The notes under the pieces: generated by a model | The model's input: only the letters and a program-made list of their open reading frames with translations | Database searches by the model: none | Told to the model about the DNA's origin: nothing | Assembly (NCBI RefSeq): GCF_900113185.1 | Contig: NZ_FOZD01000001.1 | Location: 806,001 to 870,000 of the forward strand | Direction of reading: 5' to 3' | Source of the DNA: Agromyces sp. CF514 | GTDB taxonomy: Bacteria; Actinomycetota; Actinomycetes; Actinomycetales; Microbacteriaceae | DNA length: 64,000 nucleotides | Position numbers and translations under genes: made by a program | Shown: piece by piece, positions 8,221-18,059 of the stretch | Position numbering within the stretch: position 1 is the first letter of the stretch | Layout: the number at the start of each line of letters is the position of its first letter

Positions 8221-9080
8221 GAGCGCGTCTCCGTCCGGTCGGGGTCGGTCGGGTCGGCCGAGCCGGCCGGGTCGGCCGAGCCGGTCGGGCCGGCGGCCAC
8301 TCGAAGCGACGCGTGGCCCAGGCCCGCCACCGTCGCCTCGGCGAGGCTGTGGCCGGCCAGCGGGACGGCGGCCGTCGCAGCGCCGGCGAGCAGCACGCTG
8401 CCGGCCGGGAGGACGAAGCCGTGGAGCCGCGCCAGGCGCCGGGCGGCGGCGACGGCGCGTGCCGGGTCGCCGAGGATCGCCGAGGTCGAGCCCGTCTGCG
8501 CGAGGCGGCCGTCGAGCTCGAGGCGCACGGCGCGGTTGCCGAGCGGGCCGGCTTCGGCCGGGCGGCGCCACGGCCCGATCGCGTACGCGGCGGCCGAGGC
8601 GTTGTCGGCGACGACGTCGTCGAGGCTGAACCGGAAGTCGCGGTAGCGCGAGTCGATGACCTCGAGCGCGGGGGCGACGGCGGCGATCGCGGCGAGCAGG
8701 TCGGCCGTCGCCGGGTCGGCCGGGCCGTCGTCGAGCGGGTCGAGGTCGACGCCCAGCAGGTACGCGACCTCGGGCTCGATGCGCGGGTGGATCGCGGAGC
8801 GCACGTCGAACGTGCCGCCGTCCTCGATGCGCATCGCATCGGTGAGCGTGCCGATGATGACGTCGTCGACGCCCATCTGGGCGGCCTTCGCGCGGCTCGT
8901 GAACCCGAGCTTCACGCCCGTGACGCGCTCGCCGCGGGCGAGCCGCCTGGCGATGAGCGCGTGCTGGGCCGCGTACGCGGTGCCGAGGCCGATGGCCGCG
9001 TCGGGCGCGAGGTTCGTGATCGGCGTGGTGGTGCGCTGGGCGCGGTCGAGCGCCGCGGCGAATGCGGCCGCGGCGGTCAT
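8217..9080 (-). CDS. nbaH: 4-oxalocrotonate decarboxylase
   Basis: A 287-residue member of the FAH-related hydratase/decarboxylase family. It should decarboxylate 4-oxalocrotonate to 2-oxopent-4-enoate with a divalent metal. Two such paralogues occur in this operon. This one has [19 protein letters not shown] and the [13 protein letters not shown] metal-binding block, which resemble decarboxylases of the DmpH/XylI/NbaH group; the other (11163-12065) resembles the hydratase. The C-terminus ends in a low-complexity stretch of repeated Ala, Asp, Pro, Gly and Ser. Start and stop overlap the adjoining genes by 4 bases. The two paralogues form a complex in characterised pathways, which would explain their coexpression. 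Confidence 0.82.
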   Translation of the reverse strand: MTAAAAFAAALDRAQRTTTPITNLAPDAAIGLGTAYAAQHALIARRLARGERVTGVKLGFTSRAKAAQMGVDDVIIGTLTDAMRIEDGGTFDVRSAIHPRIEPEVAYLLGVDLDPLDDGPADPATADLLAAIAAVAPALEVIDSRYRDFRFSLDDVVADNASAAAYAIGPWRRPAEAGPLGNRAVRLELDGRLAQTGSTSAILGDPARAVAAARRLARLHGFVLPAGSVLLAGAATAAVPLAGHSLAEATVAGLGHASLRVAAGPTGSADPAGSADPTDPDRTETRS

Positions 9081-10168
9081 GCGGCGCTCCCGTCCGCGTC
9101 GGCGGGTTCGACGAGCGCGGCCCGCGCGGCGGCGAGGTCGAGTGCGACATCCACGATCATGTCCTCCTGGCCGCCGAGCATGCGGCGCCGGCCGAGCTCG
9201 ATGAGGATCGCACGGGCGTCGAGCCCGTAGCGCTCGGCGGCGCGCTCGGCGTGCAGCAGGAAGCTCGAGTACACGCCCGCGTAGCCGAGCGTGAGCGTCT
9301 CGCGGTCGACGCGCACCGGGCGGCGTTGCAGCGGGCGGATGAGCTCCTCCGCGGCATCCTGCAGCGCGAACAGGTCGCAGTCGTGCCGCCAGCCCTGCAG
9401 GTTCGCGACGGCGACGAAGGCCTCGATGGGGCAGTTGCCGGCTCCGGCGCCCTGCCCGGCGAGCGAGGCGTCGACGCGGAACGCGCCGTGCTCGACCGCG
9501 GTGAGGCTGTTCGCGACGCTGAGCGAGAGGTTCTCGTGGGCGTGGATGCCGATCTGCGTCGCGGGGTCGAGCACGTCGCGGTAGGCGTCGACGCGGTCGG
9601 CGACGTCGTGCATGGTCAGGCGCCCGCCGGAGTCGGTGACGTAGACGCAGTGCGCGCCGTACGACTCCATGAGCTTCGCCTGCTCGGCGAGCCCGCGCGG
9701 GTCGTTCAGGTGGCTCATCATGAGGAACCCCGAGACATCCATGCCGTGCTCGCGCGCCCAGCCGATGTGCTGGGCGGCGACGTCGGCCTCGGTGCAGTGC
9801 GTCGCGACCCGCACGCTCGTGACGCCGAGGTCGCGGGCCCGCTCGAGGTCGTCGAGCGTGCCGATGCCCGGGAGGATCAGGGTCGTGAGCTTCGCGCGTT
9901 CGAGCACCGAGGCGGCGGCCTCGATCCACTGCCAGTCGGTGTGCGCGCCGTGCCCGTAGGCGACGCTCGACCCGCCGAGGCCGTCGCCGTGCGCGACCTC
10001 GATCGCGTCGACGCCCGCGGCCTCGAGCGCGGCGGCGATCGTGCGCACCTCGTCGACCGAGTAGCGGTGGGCGACGGCGTGCATGCCGTCGCGCAGCGTG
10101 ACGTCCTGCACGTAGACGCGGGGGGCGGATGTCGCGGGCGCGACGCCCGTCGAGGTGCGGGCGGTCAT
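9077..10168 (-). CDS. nbaI: 4-hydroxy-2-oxovalerate aldolase
   Basis: A DmpG/BphI-type class II aldolase that splits 4-hydroxy-2-oxopentanoate into pyruvate and acetaldehyde. Of 363 residues, the first 15 are a nonconserved extension. [15 protein letters not shown] follows, with the catalytic Arg-Asp pair and the base histidine, and [16 protein letters not shown] carries the two metal histidines. It is expected to form a channelling complex with the acylating aldehyde dehydrogenase next to it (10165-11166), as in other meta pathways. Overlaps of 4 bases on both sides indicate translational coupling. Confidence 0.93.
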   Translation of the reverse strand: MTARTSTGVAPATSAPRVYVQDVTLRDGMHAVAHRYSVDEVRTIAAALEAAGVDAIEVAHGDGLGGSSVAYGHGAHTDWQWIEAAASVLERAKLTTLILPGIGTLDDLERARDLGVTSVRVATHCTEADVAAQHIGWAREHGMDVSGFLMMSHLNDPRGLAEQAKLMESYGAHCVYVTDSGGRLTMHDVADRVDAYRDVLDPATQIGIHAHENLSLSVANSLTAVEHGAFRVDASLAGQGAGAGNCPIEAFVAVANLQGWRHDCDLFALQDAAEELIRPLQRRPVRVDRETLTLGYAGVYSSFLLHAERAAERYGLDARAILIELGRRRMLGGQEDMIVDVALDLAAARAALVEPADADGSAA

Positions 10169-11166
10169 GCGGTGGCTCCCGTGGGGGTGGCGGCAGGCTG
10201 CGCGGAGGCAGGCCGGGTTGCGGCAGGCTGCGCGGCGGAGTCGAGACGTGCCGCGACGAGCCGCTCGGCCGTGCGCAGGGCGGCACTCGTCATGATGTCG
10301 AGGTTGCCGGCGTACTCGGGCAGGTAGTGGCCCGCGCCGGCCACCTCGAGGAGCACGGTCACCTTCGTGCCGTGGAACGCGCGGTCGAGGGCGGGCACGT
10401 AGGCCTCGTCGACGGCCTCGAACTGCACCTGCTGCTTCAGCCGGTAGCCGCCCACGTAGCCCTGCACGTCGGCCAGCATCGCGTCGACCGAGGCGCGCAC
10501 GGCGTCCCGATCGAGATCGGCGGCCCCGCGCTCGACGAGGCAGAAGACGGTGTCGCGCATGATCAGCGGTGGGTCGGCCGGGTTCAGCACGATGATCGCC
10601 TTGCCGCGCTCGGCGCCGCCGATCGCCTCGATCGCGCGCGAGGTCGTCTCGGTGAACTCATCGATGTTCGCGCGGGTGCCCGGCCCCGCCGACTTCGAGG
10701 CGATCGAGGCCACGATCTCGGCGTAGGCGACGGGCGCGACGCGCGACACTGCGGCCACCATGGGCACGGTGGCCTGGCCGCCGCAGGTGACCATGTTCAC
10801 GTTCGTGGCGTCGAGGTGCGCCTCGAGGTTCACGACCGGCACGACGTAGGGGCCGATCGCGGCGGGCGTCAGGTCGACCATGATGCGGCCGGCGTCGCGC
10901 ACGAGCGCGTCGTTGCGGGCGTGCGCGCCCGCAGAGGTCGCGTCGAACACGAGCTCGACGTCGGCGAACTCGGGCATGCGCAGCAGCCCGTCGACGCCCT
11001 CGTGCGTGGTCGCGACGCCGAGGCGGCGTGCACGCGCGAGCCCGTCGGAGTGCTCGTCGATGCCGGCCACGGCGACCACGCGGAGCGTGCTCGAGAGCCG
11101 CTTGACCTTGATGAGCAGGTCGGTGCCGATGTTGCCCGAGCCGATGATGGCGACGCCCGCGGTCAT
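10165..11166 (-). CDS. nbaJ: Acetaldehyde dehydrogenase (acylating)
   Basis: A DmpF/BphJ/MhpF-type enzyme of 333 residues that oxidises acetaldehyde to acetyl-CoA with NAD. The N-terminal Rossmann motif is [12 protein letters not shown], and the catalytic cysteine lies in [22 protein letters not shown] near the C-terminus is typical of the family. The last about 25 residues ([20 protein letters not shown]) are a low-complexity tail. It overlaps the aldolase gene by 4 bases; the two proteins are known to pass acetaldehyde through a shared tunnel. Confidence 0.94.
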   Translation of the reverse strand: MTAGVAIIGSGNIGTDLLIKVKRLSSTLRVVAVAGIDEHSDGLARARRLGVATTHEGVDGLLRMPEFADVELVFDATSAGAHARNDALVRDAGRIMVDLTPAAIGPYVVPVVNLEAHLDATNVNMVTCGGQATVPMVAAVSRVAPVAYAEIVASIASKSAGPGTRANIDEFTETTSRAIEAIGGAERGKAIIVLNPADPPLIMRDTVFCLVERGAADLDRDAVRASVDAMLADVQGYVGGYRLKQQVQFEAVDEAYVPALDRAFHGTKVTVLLEVAGAGHYLPEYAGNLDIMTSAALRTAERLVAARLDSAAQPAATRPASAQPAATPTGATA

Positions 11167-12065
11167 GCGGCGGCTCCTTCCGTGACGGTGCCCGTGCGTG
11201 CGCCCGCGACGGCGCCGATGAAGTCGGCGTGCACGTCGCCGAGACCGTCGAGGCGGGCGCGGTACACGCCGGCGCTCGCGGCGACCATCGGCCCGAGTGC
11301 GCCCGAGAGGATCACCTCGCCCGCGCGCAGCGGGCGCCCGTGGCGGGCGACCGCGCGGGCCAGCCACGCGACGGCGATCACCGGGCTGCCGAGGCAGGCG
11401 ACGCCCGACCCGGTCGAGACCGCGTCGCCGCCCTGTTCGAGGCTCATGCCGACCGCGGCGAGGTCGAGGCCGTCGAGCGAGCGCGGCGTGGTGCCGAGCA
11501 CGACGGCGCCGCTCGAGGCGTTGTCGGCGACGGTGTCGGCGATGCGGATGTCCCAGCCGGCGATGCGCGAGTCGACGACCTCGATCGCGGGCAGCACGAA
11601 CTCGGTCGCGCGGATCACGTCGGCGACATGGGTCGTGGGGGAGTCGAGGTCGCGCCCGAGCACGAAGGCCACCTCGGCCTCGACGCGCGGCTGGAGGAAC
11701 CGCGACAGGTCGATCGGCTCGCGGTCGGCGAACACCATGTCGTCGAGCAGTACGCCGTAGTCGGGCGTGAACACGCCGAACTGCGCCTGCACGGCCGGCG
11801 AGGTGAGGCCGATCTTGCGGCCGACGATGCGTCGCCCCTCGGCGAGGCGTCGCTCGATGCCCAGCGTCTGCACCGCGTACGCGGCATCCTGGTCGGCGTC
11901 GCCGATGAGGTCGCGCACCGGGGCGCACGCGGTTCCGGATGCCGCGGCGAGCCGGAGCCGTTCGTCGGCCGCCCGCACCGCGGCCTGCACCGTCGTCGTG
12001 TCGGTTGCCGCGGCATCCGCTTCGGGGCCTTCGCCCGGCCACGCCGGGGAGCTCTGGCCGCTCAC
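11163..12065 (-). CDS. nbaG: 2-oxopent-4-enoate hydratase
   Basis: A 300-residue hydratase of the MhpD/BphH/TesE group that adds water to 2-hydroxypenta-2,4-dienoate to give 4-hydroxy-2-oxopentanoate. Diagnostic segments are [34 protein letters not shown] and [20 protein letters not shown]. The start is the GTG at 12065, whose GTGA overlaps the stop of the semialdehyde dehydrogenase gene. It is the hydratase partner of the decarboxylase at 8217-9080. The assignment of which paralogue does which step rests on motif similarity and is fairly, not fully, secure. Confidence 0.85.
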   Translation of the reverse strand: MSGQSSPAWPGEGPEADAAATDTTTVQAAVRAADERLRLAAASGTACAPVRDLIGDADQDAAYAVQTLGIERRLAEGRRIVGRKIGLTSPAVQAQFGVFTPDYGVLLDDMVFADREPIDLSRFLQPRVEAEVAFVLGRDLDSPTTHVADVIRATEFVLPAIEVVDSRIAGWDIRIADTVADNASSGAVVLGTTPRSLDGLDLAAVGMSLEQGGDAVSTGSGVACLGSPVIAVAWLARAVARHGRPLRAGEVILSGALGPMVAASAGVYRARLDGLGDVHADFIGAVAGARTGTVTEGAAA

Positions 12066-13567
12066 AGCGCCACGCACACGTTCGTGGGCTCGGTGTAGAA
12101 CTCGAGCGAGTGGTGGCCGCCCTCGCGGCCGATGCCCGAGAGGCCGACGCCGCCGAACGGGCTGCGCAGGTCGCGCAGGTACCAGGTGTTGACCCACGAC
12201 ATGCCGACCCGCATGCGCTGCGCGACCCGGTGGCCGCGCGAGAGGTCGCGGGTCCAGGTCACGGCGGCGAGGCCGAAGTCGGTGTCGTTCGCGAGGGCGA
12301 TCGCCTCGTCTTCGGAGTCGAACGGGATCAGCGTCGCGACCGGGCCGAAGATCTCCTCGCGTACCGTGCGGTGGGAGTTGTCGAGGCCGGTCAGGAGCGT
12401 CGGCTCGATCCACGAGCCCGCGTCGAGCCCGTCGCCGAGGGTCGGCACGCCGCCGCCCGCGAGCACGGTCGCGCCCTCCTTGCGGGCGAGCTCGAAGTAC
12501 GAGAGCACCTTCTCGCGGTGCTGCTTCGAGATGAGCGGGCCGGTCGTGGTCGCGGGGTTCTCGGGCCGCCCGAGGCGCAGTCGCGCGGCCTGCTCGGTGA
12601 GTCCGGCCGCGACGTCGGCGAAGACCGAGCGCTCGACGTAGATGCGCTCGGTGCAGAGGCACACCTGCCCGGTGTTCAGGTAGGTCGAGCGTGCGAGGCC
12701 GGCGATCGCCGCGTCGAGGTCGGCGTCGGCGAAGACGACGGCGGCGTTCTTGCCGCCGAGCTCGAACGACACGGGCCGCACGCGCGGGGCCACCGCGCGC
12801 ATGATCGCGGAGCCGGTCGAGGACTCGCCAGTGAACGTGACCCCGTCGATGCCCGGATGCGTCGTGAGGAACTCGCCCGCGGAGTCGGGTCCGAATCCGT
12901 GCACGACGTTGACCACGCCCGCGGGCAGGCCGGCCTCGACCAGGATCTCGGCGAGCAGGGTAGCCGACGAGGGCGTCTCCTCCGAGGGCTTCACGACGAC
13001 GGCGTTGCCCGAGGCGAGAGCCGGTGCGAGCTTCCACGTGAGCAGCAGCAGCGGCAGGTTCCACGGGACGATCACGGCGACCACGCCGAGCGGCTTGCGC
13101 ACGGCGTAGTTCAGCGCGCGGCGCCCGTCGGGGAACTCGGTCAGGTAGGAGTCGAGTCCGGCGGCCGAGACGATGTCGGCGAACGCGCGGAAGTTCGCGG
13201 CGGCCCTCGCGACGTCGAGGTCGCGCGCCAGCGCCTCTGGCTTGCCCGTGTCGCCGACCTCGGCTGCGACGAGGTCGTCGAACCGACGCTCTATGCCGTC
13301 GGCGATGCGCCGCATGATGTTCGCGCGCTCGCCGACCGTCATGCGCCCCCACGGGCCTTCGAGTGCGGCGCGGGCCGAGGCGACGGCTCGGTCGACCTGC
13401 TCCCGGCCCGCCTCGTGCACCTCGGCGACGAGCGAGCCGTCGGTCGGGGCGATCTTCGCGAAGGTGCGCACGCCGTCGACGGGTTCGCCGCCGATGAAGT
13501 TGCGCAGCTGCCGCGTCGACGAGGGCAAGGGGGCCGTGTCGGGCAGCGACGTCGTCCGGGTGGTCAT
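12062..13567 (-). CDS. nbaE: 2-aminomuconate (2-hydroxymuconate) semialdehyde dehydrogenase
   Basis: An NAD-dependent aldehyde dehydrogenase of 501 residues that would oxidise 2-aminomuconate semialdehyde to 2-aminomuconate. The conserved IVPWNLP (166-172), catalytic Glu269 in FELGGKN and nucleophile Cys303 in NTGQVC are all present. It is the first gene of the operon. A TAGCCT -10 box (complement at 13574-13579) ends exactly 6 bases before the ATG at 13567, so the operon mRNA is probably leaderless. The substrate is inferred from the operon, since 2-hydroxymuconate and 2-aminomuconate semialdehyde enzymes are close relatives. Confidence 0.9.
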   Translation of the reverse strand: MTTRTTSLPDTAPLPSSTRQLRNFIGGEPVDGVRTFAKIAPTDGSLVAEVHEAGREQVDRAVASARAALEGPWGRMTVGERANIMRRIADGIERRFDDLVAAEVGDTGKPEALARDLDVARAAANFRAFADIVSAAGLDSYLTEFPDGRRALNYAVRKPLGVVAVIVPWNLPLLLLTWKLAPALASGNAVVVKPSEETPSSATLLAEILVEAGLPAGVVNVVHGFGPDSAGEFLTTHPGIDGVTFTGESSTGSAIMRAVAPRVRPVSFELGGKNAAVVFADADLDAAIAGLARSTYLNTGQVCLCTERIYVERSVFADVAAGLTEQAARLRLGRPENPATTTGPLISKQHREKVLSYFELARKEGATVLAGGGVPTLGDGLDAGSWIEPTLLTGLDNSHRTVREEIFGPVATLIPFDSEDEAIALANDTDFGLAAVTWTRDLSRGHRVAQRMRVGMSWVNTWYLRDLRSPFGGVGLSGIGREGGHHSLEFYTEPTNVCVAL

Positions 13568-13650
13568 GCGATCAGGCTAGGAACCAGCGGCGATGCCGAC
13601 AAATACCCACTTGTCGCGCTGCCATACCTGTACGGCTATAGTTCCGAATC
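13568..13650. promoter_or_regulatory. Divergent LysR-controlled promoter region
   Basis: Minus-strand TAGCCT (complement at 13574-13579) serves the operon and plus-strand TATAGT (13637-13642) serves the LysR gene. Both sit at leaderless spacing. Between them are GACAA-N8-TTGTC (13598-13615) and the imperfect palindrome CCATACCTGTACGGCTATAG (13622-13641), with the ATA-N10-TAT shape common for LysR boxes. The latter overlaps the LysR -10 box, as expected for autorepression. Confidence 0.55.
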
Positions 13651-14616
13651 GTGAGCACCGACCGACTCCTCGATGGACGACTGAAGATCCGGCACCTCGT
13701 GCTCGTCACGGCCATCGCCGACGAGGGCACCCTGGTCCGCGCCGCCGAATCGCTGCACATCACGCAGCCCGTCGTCACGCGCGGACTCCGCGAGGTCGAG
13801 GACCTGCTCGGCGTGCAGTTGTTCGAGCGCCTGCCCCGCGGCGTCGTGCCGACGCAGTACGGCCGCCCGTTCATCGAGCGCGCGCGCTCGGTGCTCGCCG
13901 AGCTGCGCACCGCGAGCGAGGAGGTGCGGCTGCTGCAGACCGGCCGCCTCGGCACGGTCACGGTCGGCACGCACCTCGCCGGCTCGAACCTGCTGCTGCC
14001 CCGCGCCATCGCGGGCCTCAAGGCCGAGCACCCGCGGCTCACCGTGGTCGTGCGCGAGGGCACGCCCGACATGCTCCAGCAGCTCCTGCTCGCGGGCGAC
14101 CTCGACCTCACGGTCGGCCGCCTCTCGTCGACCGTGCCGGTCAGGCTCGAACAGGAGCGACTGCACCAGGAGCCGATCCGACTCGTGGCGCGAGCCGGCC
14201 ACCCGGTCCACGACGGATCGCGCACCGCGCTCGCCGACCTGATCTCGTATCCCTGGATCTTCCCGGTCGCCCAGACCGCGCTCCGCGCCGAGCTCGAGGC
14301 CGTCTTCTTCCACGAGGGCCTGCCGCTGCCCGCCGACCGCGTGGAGTGCACGTCGATGCTGACGCTCCGCAACCTGCTCGTGTCGACCGACGTCATCGCG
14401 GCGCTGCCGATGTTCATCGCGGTCGACGACCGGGAGCTGCGGATCCTGCCGACCCCGCTCAGCTCGATCCGCCGATCGGTGGGCGTCACGATGCTCAAGG
14501 ACCGGGCGCCTTCGGCCGCTGCCGCTGCGCTGCTCACGCACCTGCGCGAGGAGGGGGCGCTGCTCGCCGCCCTCGAGCGCGACTACGCCCAGTCGGAGCC
14601 GTTCCCGCTCGGCTGA
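13651..14616 (+). CDS. LysR-family transcriptional regulator of the 3-hydroxyanthranilate operon
   Basis: A 321-residue LysR-type regulator. The N-terminal winged helix-turn-helix is about residues 10-70, with the recognition region AAESLHITQPVVTRGLREVE, followed by a periplasmic-binding-like effector domain (about 100-310) of the LysR_substrate type. The GTG start at 13651 follows TATAGT by 8 bases, so the mRNA is probably leaderless. The gene is divergent from the catabolic operon by 83 bases, the usual layout for an activator of that operon. The inducer is probably a pathway intermediate such as 3-hydroxyanthranilate, which is inference. Confidence 0.88.
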   Translation: MSTDRLLDGRLKIRHLVLVTAIADEGTLVRAAESLHITQPVVTRGLREVEDLLGVQLFERLPRGVVPTQYGRPFIERARSVLAELRTASEEVRLLQTGRLGTVTVGTHLAGSNLLLPRAIAGLKAEHPRLTVVVREGTPDMLQQLLLAGDLDLTVGRLSSTVPVRLEQERLHQEPIRLVARAGHPVHDGSRTALADLISYPWIFPVAQTALRAELEAVFFHEGLPLPADRVECTSMLTLRNLLVSTDVIAALPMFIAVDDRELRILPTPLSSIRRSVGVTMLKDRAPSAAAAALLTHLREEGALLAALERDYAQSEPFPLG

Positions 14617-14641
14617 GCGCGAAGGGCCTCGGGCCGAGCAG

Positions 14642-14657
14642 GGTATGCCGGTATGCC
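14642..14657. repeat. Tandem GGTATGCC repeat upstream of the LVIVD gene
   Basis: Two head-to-tail copies of GGTATGCC lie inside AGGGTATGCCGGTATGCCCT, a 20-base sequence with 16 symmetric positions. The complement GGCATACC resembles the CATACC of the LysR box at 13622-13641, so the same regulator could control the LVIVD gene. Nothing else is recognisable in the 161-base gap except one GCGGATGTCGC word near 14740. Confidence 0.35.
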
Positions 14658-14777
14658 CTCCCGGTCATAGCTCGGAGCCGGAAAGTCATTGGACAGCATC
14701 GGTCGCTCTGGCGACGCTGGGATGACCGACGCCCCCTGCGTCGCGACATCCGCTCGACTGCCCAACCTGGAGGCGAC

Positions 14778-16421
14778 ATGGCCGGCTCTCCCTACGTACC
14801 CGACGCGAAGAAGTACCGCCCCGAGGACTTCGTGCGCGTGGCCGGCGAGCCGGCCGATCCCGACCCCGCGAGCTGGGGCATGCAGCCCGACGGCACGTTC
14901 CTGCCGCCAGCGCACACTCCGTCGGTACCGCGCGACGTGTTCGTCGACTGGCCCGGCCAGCTCGACTACCGCGACCCCGAGACCTACGCGCTGAACGCGA
15001 AGGCCGAGGCGTTCTACCCGATCGTCGTGAACACGAGCCACTCCTGGCAGTGCATCTACGACTGGGACGGCACGCGCTACATGCTGCACTACGGCGGCGG
15101 CAACCACTGGAAGCTCTACGACATCACCGACCCGCGCAACCTCACGATCGTCGACGAGGAGCAGTGGGGCTGGGGCGACCCGCGCCCCCAGTTCGGCGCG
15201 ACCACCGTGCAGTGGAACGAGAAGCTCGGCAAGCACCTCGCGATCCAGGCGAGCGAGACGCCCCGCTACTTCCTCAAGGGCCGGGTCGCCAACAAGTGGA
15301 TCGACGACACCGTCGAGGGGCAGCTGAAGGAGTGGGAGGGCCTCCGCGGCTTCCGCACCTTCGAGATGAACGGCCCGAGCCCGCGCGACTGGACCCTGAT
15401 CAACGAGACCTCCACCGACCCGAACCACGGCCCCGACGAGATCCAGGAGGGCAACGGCGTCCTCGACCTGCCCGTGTACTACGGCGACAAGTACCTCTTC
15501 GTCGCGACCGCGCCGGACAACACCTTCACCAACCAGCCCTACAAGACGACCCTCTGGGCCGCCGGCCACGCCGCCTACGACGTCTCCGACCCGTCGAAGC
15601 CCGAGTTGCTCTCGACGTGGTGGGTGCCCGGCACCCGCGAGGGCGAGGAGGCCGACTCCGAGTACCTCGCCGGCAACGACCGCTGGAACAACAAGACCTC
15701 CTGGTTCGGTTCGCGCATGGGCGTGTTCATGCCGCGCTCGGTCGAGTCGGGCTACCGCTACGCGTACGCCGCCCAGGGCGGTCAGGGCTTCTTCGTGCTC
15801 GACGTCTCGGACCCCGCGAACATCCACCACGTCGGATGGTGCGCGCTGCCGTCGAGCGTCGCGGGCACCGAGGGCGACAACGTCGACACCACCCAGGTCG
15901 AAGAGACCGGCTACGTCTACGTCTCGGGCTACCCGATGAACACCGACTGCTACGAGCCGGCCAAGGAGATCTACCAGATCGACGTGAGCGACCCGACGCA
16001 GCCCGTGCTCGTGCGCACCCTGCCGCGGCCCCTGCCGCCGGCCGAGGCGAAGTTCACCGACTGGGCGCAGCGCCGCGGCTCGTTCGGGCCGAAGCGCTCG
16101 GGCTACTTCACGAACACCGGCACGCCGCACGGCGGGGTCATCCCGTACGCGTTCTACGCGGCGGGCGTGCAGATCTTCGACGTGCGCGACCCTGAGGACC
16201 CGAAGGTCGGCGCCTACTTCGTGCCGCCCATGGGCCTGAAGGACGACGACGACCTCGCCGCCCCCGTGCACGGCGTGTTCGTCGAGTGGGACCGCAACCT
16301 GATCTGGGTGTTCGCCAACCACGGCATCTACGCGGTCTCGACCCCGCTGCTCGGCGAACCCGTCGTCGGCCTCCCCGGCGGCGACAGCGCGGCGGATGCC
16401 TCGGCACCCGCCGCGGGCTGA
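14778..16421 (+). CDS. LVIVD-repeat (beta-propeller) protein of unknown function
   Basis: A 547-residue protein with repeated blades of the LVIVD type. Clear copies are LYDITDPRNLTIVDEE (about 115), AYDVSDPSKPELLSTW (about 270), VLDVSDPANIHHVGW (about 340), QIDVSDPTQPVLVRTL (about 400) and IFDVRDPEDPKVGAYF (about 465). It has no signal peptide or membrane segment, whereas many LVIVD proteins are surface-exposed, so a cytoplasmic role is likely. It is unusually rich in Trp and Tyr. The ATG at 14778 has GGAGG at 14769-14773. It sits between the LysR gene of the hydroxyanthranilate operon and a transporter on the same strand, so it is probably part of that regulon. An enzymatic or scaffolding role in aromatic breakdown is possible, but I assign none. 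Confidence 0.75.
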   Translation: MAGSPYVPDAKKYRPEDFVRVAGEPADPDPASWGMQPDGTFLPPAHTPSVPRDVFVDWPGQLDYRDPETYALNAKAEAFYPIVVNTSHSWQCIYDWDGTRYMLHYGGGNHWKLYDITDPRNLTIVDEEQWGWGDPRPQFGATTVQWNEKLGKHLAIQASETPRYFLKGRVANKWIDDTVEGQLKEWEGLRGFRTFEMNGPSPRDWTLINETSTDPNHGPDEIQEGNGVLDLPVYYGDKYLFVATAPDNTFTNQPYKTTLWAAGHAAYDVSDPSKPELLSTWWVPGTREGEEADSEYLAGNDRWNNKTSWFGSRMGVFMPRSVESGYRYAYAAQGGQGFFVLDVSDPANIHHVGWCALPSSVAGTEGDNVDTTQVEETGYVYVSGYPMNTDCYEPAKEIYQIDVSDPTQPVLVRTLPRPLPPAEAKFTDWAQRRGSFGPKRSGYFTNTGTPHGGVIPYAFYAAGVQIFDVRDPEDPKVGAYFVPPMGLKDDDDLAAPVHGVFVEWDRNLIWVFANHGIYAVSTPLLGEPVVGLPGGDSAADASAPAAG

Positions 16422-16446
16422 GCCGGCCACGAGACGTCCGCCGCCC

Positions 16447-17973
16447 ATGAACCCCACCGTGAACCGGATCGCCAGACCCTGGCCCGCCCTCTGGGCGCTG
16501 GTCATCGGCTTCTTCATGATCCTCGTCGACACGACCATCGTGTCGATCGCGAACCCGTCGATCATGGCCGACCTCCACACCGACCTCACGTCGGTGATCT
16601 GGGTGACGAGCGCGTACCTGCTCGGCTACGCCGTGCCGCTGCTCATCACGGGCAGGCTGGGCGACCGCTTCGGTCCGAAGCGCGTCTACCTGGCGGGGCT
16701 CGTGGTGTTCACGCTCGCGTCGCTCTGGTGCGGGCTCTCCGGCGAGATCTCGATGCTCATCGCCGCGCGTGCCGTGCAGGGCGTCGGTGCGGCGCTGATG
16801 ACACCGCAGACGATGGCCGTGATCGCCCGCATCTTCCCGCCCAACCAGCGGGGCGCGGCGATGGGACTGTGGGGCTCGGTCGCGGGCGTCGCGACCCTCG
16901 TCGGCCCGATCCTCGGAGGCCTGCTCGTCGACTCGCTCGGCTGGCAGTGGGTGTTCTTCGTGAACGTGCCCGTCGGCGTGGTCGCGTTCGTCGCGGCGTG
17001 GCGGCTGGTGCCGGACCTCGAGACGCACGCGCACCGCTTCGACTGGCTCGGCGTCGTGCTGAGCGCAATCGGCATGTTCCTCGTCGTGTTCGGCATCCAG
17101 GAGGGCGAGACCTACGACTGGGGCACGATCGTCGGGCCGATCACGGTCTGGGGCCTCATCGTCACGGGCCTCGTGGTGCTCGCCGGATTCGTGGTCTGGC
17201 AGGCGTTCAACCGGGCCGAGCCGCTGCTGCCGCTCGGGCTGTTCCGCGACCGCAACTTCGCGCTGTCGAACGTCGCGATCTCGCTCGTCGGCCTCGCGAT
17301 GACCGCCATGCCGTTGCCGCTCGCCTATTACTTCCAGGTGGCGCGCGGGCTGACCCCGACGCAGGCGGCGCTCATGTTCGTGCCGATGGCCGTCGTCTCG
17401 GGCCTGCTCTCGCCGCTCGTCGGTCGGTTCAGCGACCGCATCGACGCGAAGTGGGTCGCGCTCGCGGGCCTGTCGCTCTCGGCGCTCGCACTCGCCGGCT
17501 ACGCCGCGCTGCTGCATCCGGATGTCGCGTACTGGGCGCTGCTGCTGCCATCGGCGGTGCTCGGCCTCGGCATCTCGGGCGTCTTCGCCCCGCTCGCATC
17601 GACGGCGACCCGCAACCTGCCCCCGGCCCGTGCCGGCGCCGGATCGGGCGTCTACACGATGACGAGGCAGGTCGGGTCGGTCCTCGGCTCGGCGGCGATC
17701 GCGGCGCTCATGAGCTTCACGCTCGCGGTGCAGCTGCCGGGCGTCGACGCCGAGGCCGCTCGCCCGGGCGCCGGCGCGGCCCTGCCCGCCGAGGTCGCCG
17801 AGGGCTTCTCGACGGCCATGGGGCAGTCGCTGTGGCTCGCCGTCGCCGGCTTCGCGGTCTGCGCCGTCGTGGTGGCGTGCTTCGCCAAGGCGCGGGTCAC
17901 CGTCGCCTGGGGGGCGCCAGGGCCGGACGCGCCTGCCGCGGATGCCCGCTCGACCTCGGCGGCCGAGGCCTGA
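16447..17973 (+). CDS. MFS transporter, DHA2 (14-helix) type
   Basis: A 508-residue major facilitator with the 14-helix drug:H+ antiporter-2 pattern. Motif D1 is LVDTTIVSIANPSI near residue 27, motif A is GRLGDRFGPKRVYLAG, and motif C with GPILGGLLVDSLGWQWVFFVN ends helix 5. It starts 25 bases after the LVIVD stop codon and is probably cotranscribed. DHA2 proteins usually export toxic compounds, so it could expel hydroxyanthranilate or other intermediates; uptake of an aromatic acid is the alternative. The C-terminal 20 residues are low-complexity and include the GCGGATGCC word. Confidence 0.85.
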   Translation: MNPTVNRIARPWPALWALVIGFFMILVDTTIVSIANPSIMADLHTDLTSVIWVTSAYLLGYAVPLLITGRLGDRFGPKRVYLAGLVVFTLASLWCGLSGEISMLIAARAVQGVGAALMTPQTMAVIARIFPPNQRGAAMGLWGSVAGVATLVGPILGGLLVDSLGWQWVFFVNVPVGVVAFVAAWRLVPDLETHAHRFDWLGVVLSAIGMFLVVFGIQEGETYDWGTIVGPITVWGLIVTGLVVLAGFVVWQAFNRAEPLLPLGLFRDRNFALSNVAISLVGLAMTAMPLPLAYYFQVARGLTPTQAALMFVPMAVVSGLLSPLVGRFSDRIDAKWVALAGLSLSALALAGYAALLHPDVAYWALLLPSAVLGLGISGVFAPLASTATRNLPPARAGAGSGVYTMTRQVGSVLGSAAIAALMSFTLAVQLPGVDAEAARPGAGAALPAEVAEGFSTAMGQSLWLAVAGFAVCAVVVACFAKARVTVAWGAPGPDAPAADARSTSAAEA

Positions 17974-18059
17974 TGAGCGCCGTGGCGCCCGTCCGGGGCA
18001 TCCGGAACCACCGACTGGATCCTGAATACAAAAACCGTCACAGAGAGTTGGACACCGAC

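Noticed and set aside
6219-13567. A catechol meta-cleavage (toluene or phenol) operon
   Set aside because: The lower enzymes are shared with that pathway, but no catechol 2,3-dioxygenase is present. The ring-opening enzyme is clearly 3-hydroxyanthranilate dioxygenase with ACMSD and a RidA-type deaminase.
13593-14777. N-terminal extension of the LVIVD protein back to 13593
   Set aside because: The frame overlaps the LysR gene out of phase and is Arg-rich. A good ribosome-binding site and ATG lie at 14769-14780.
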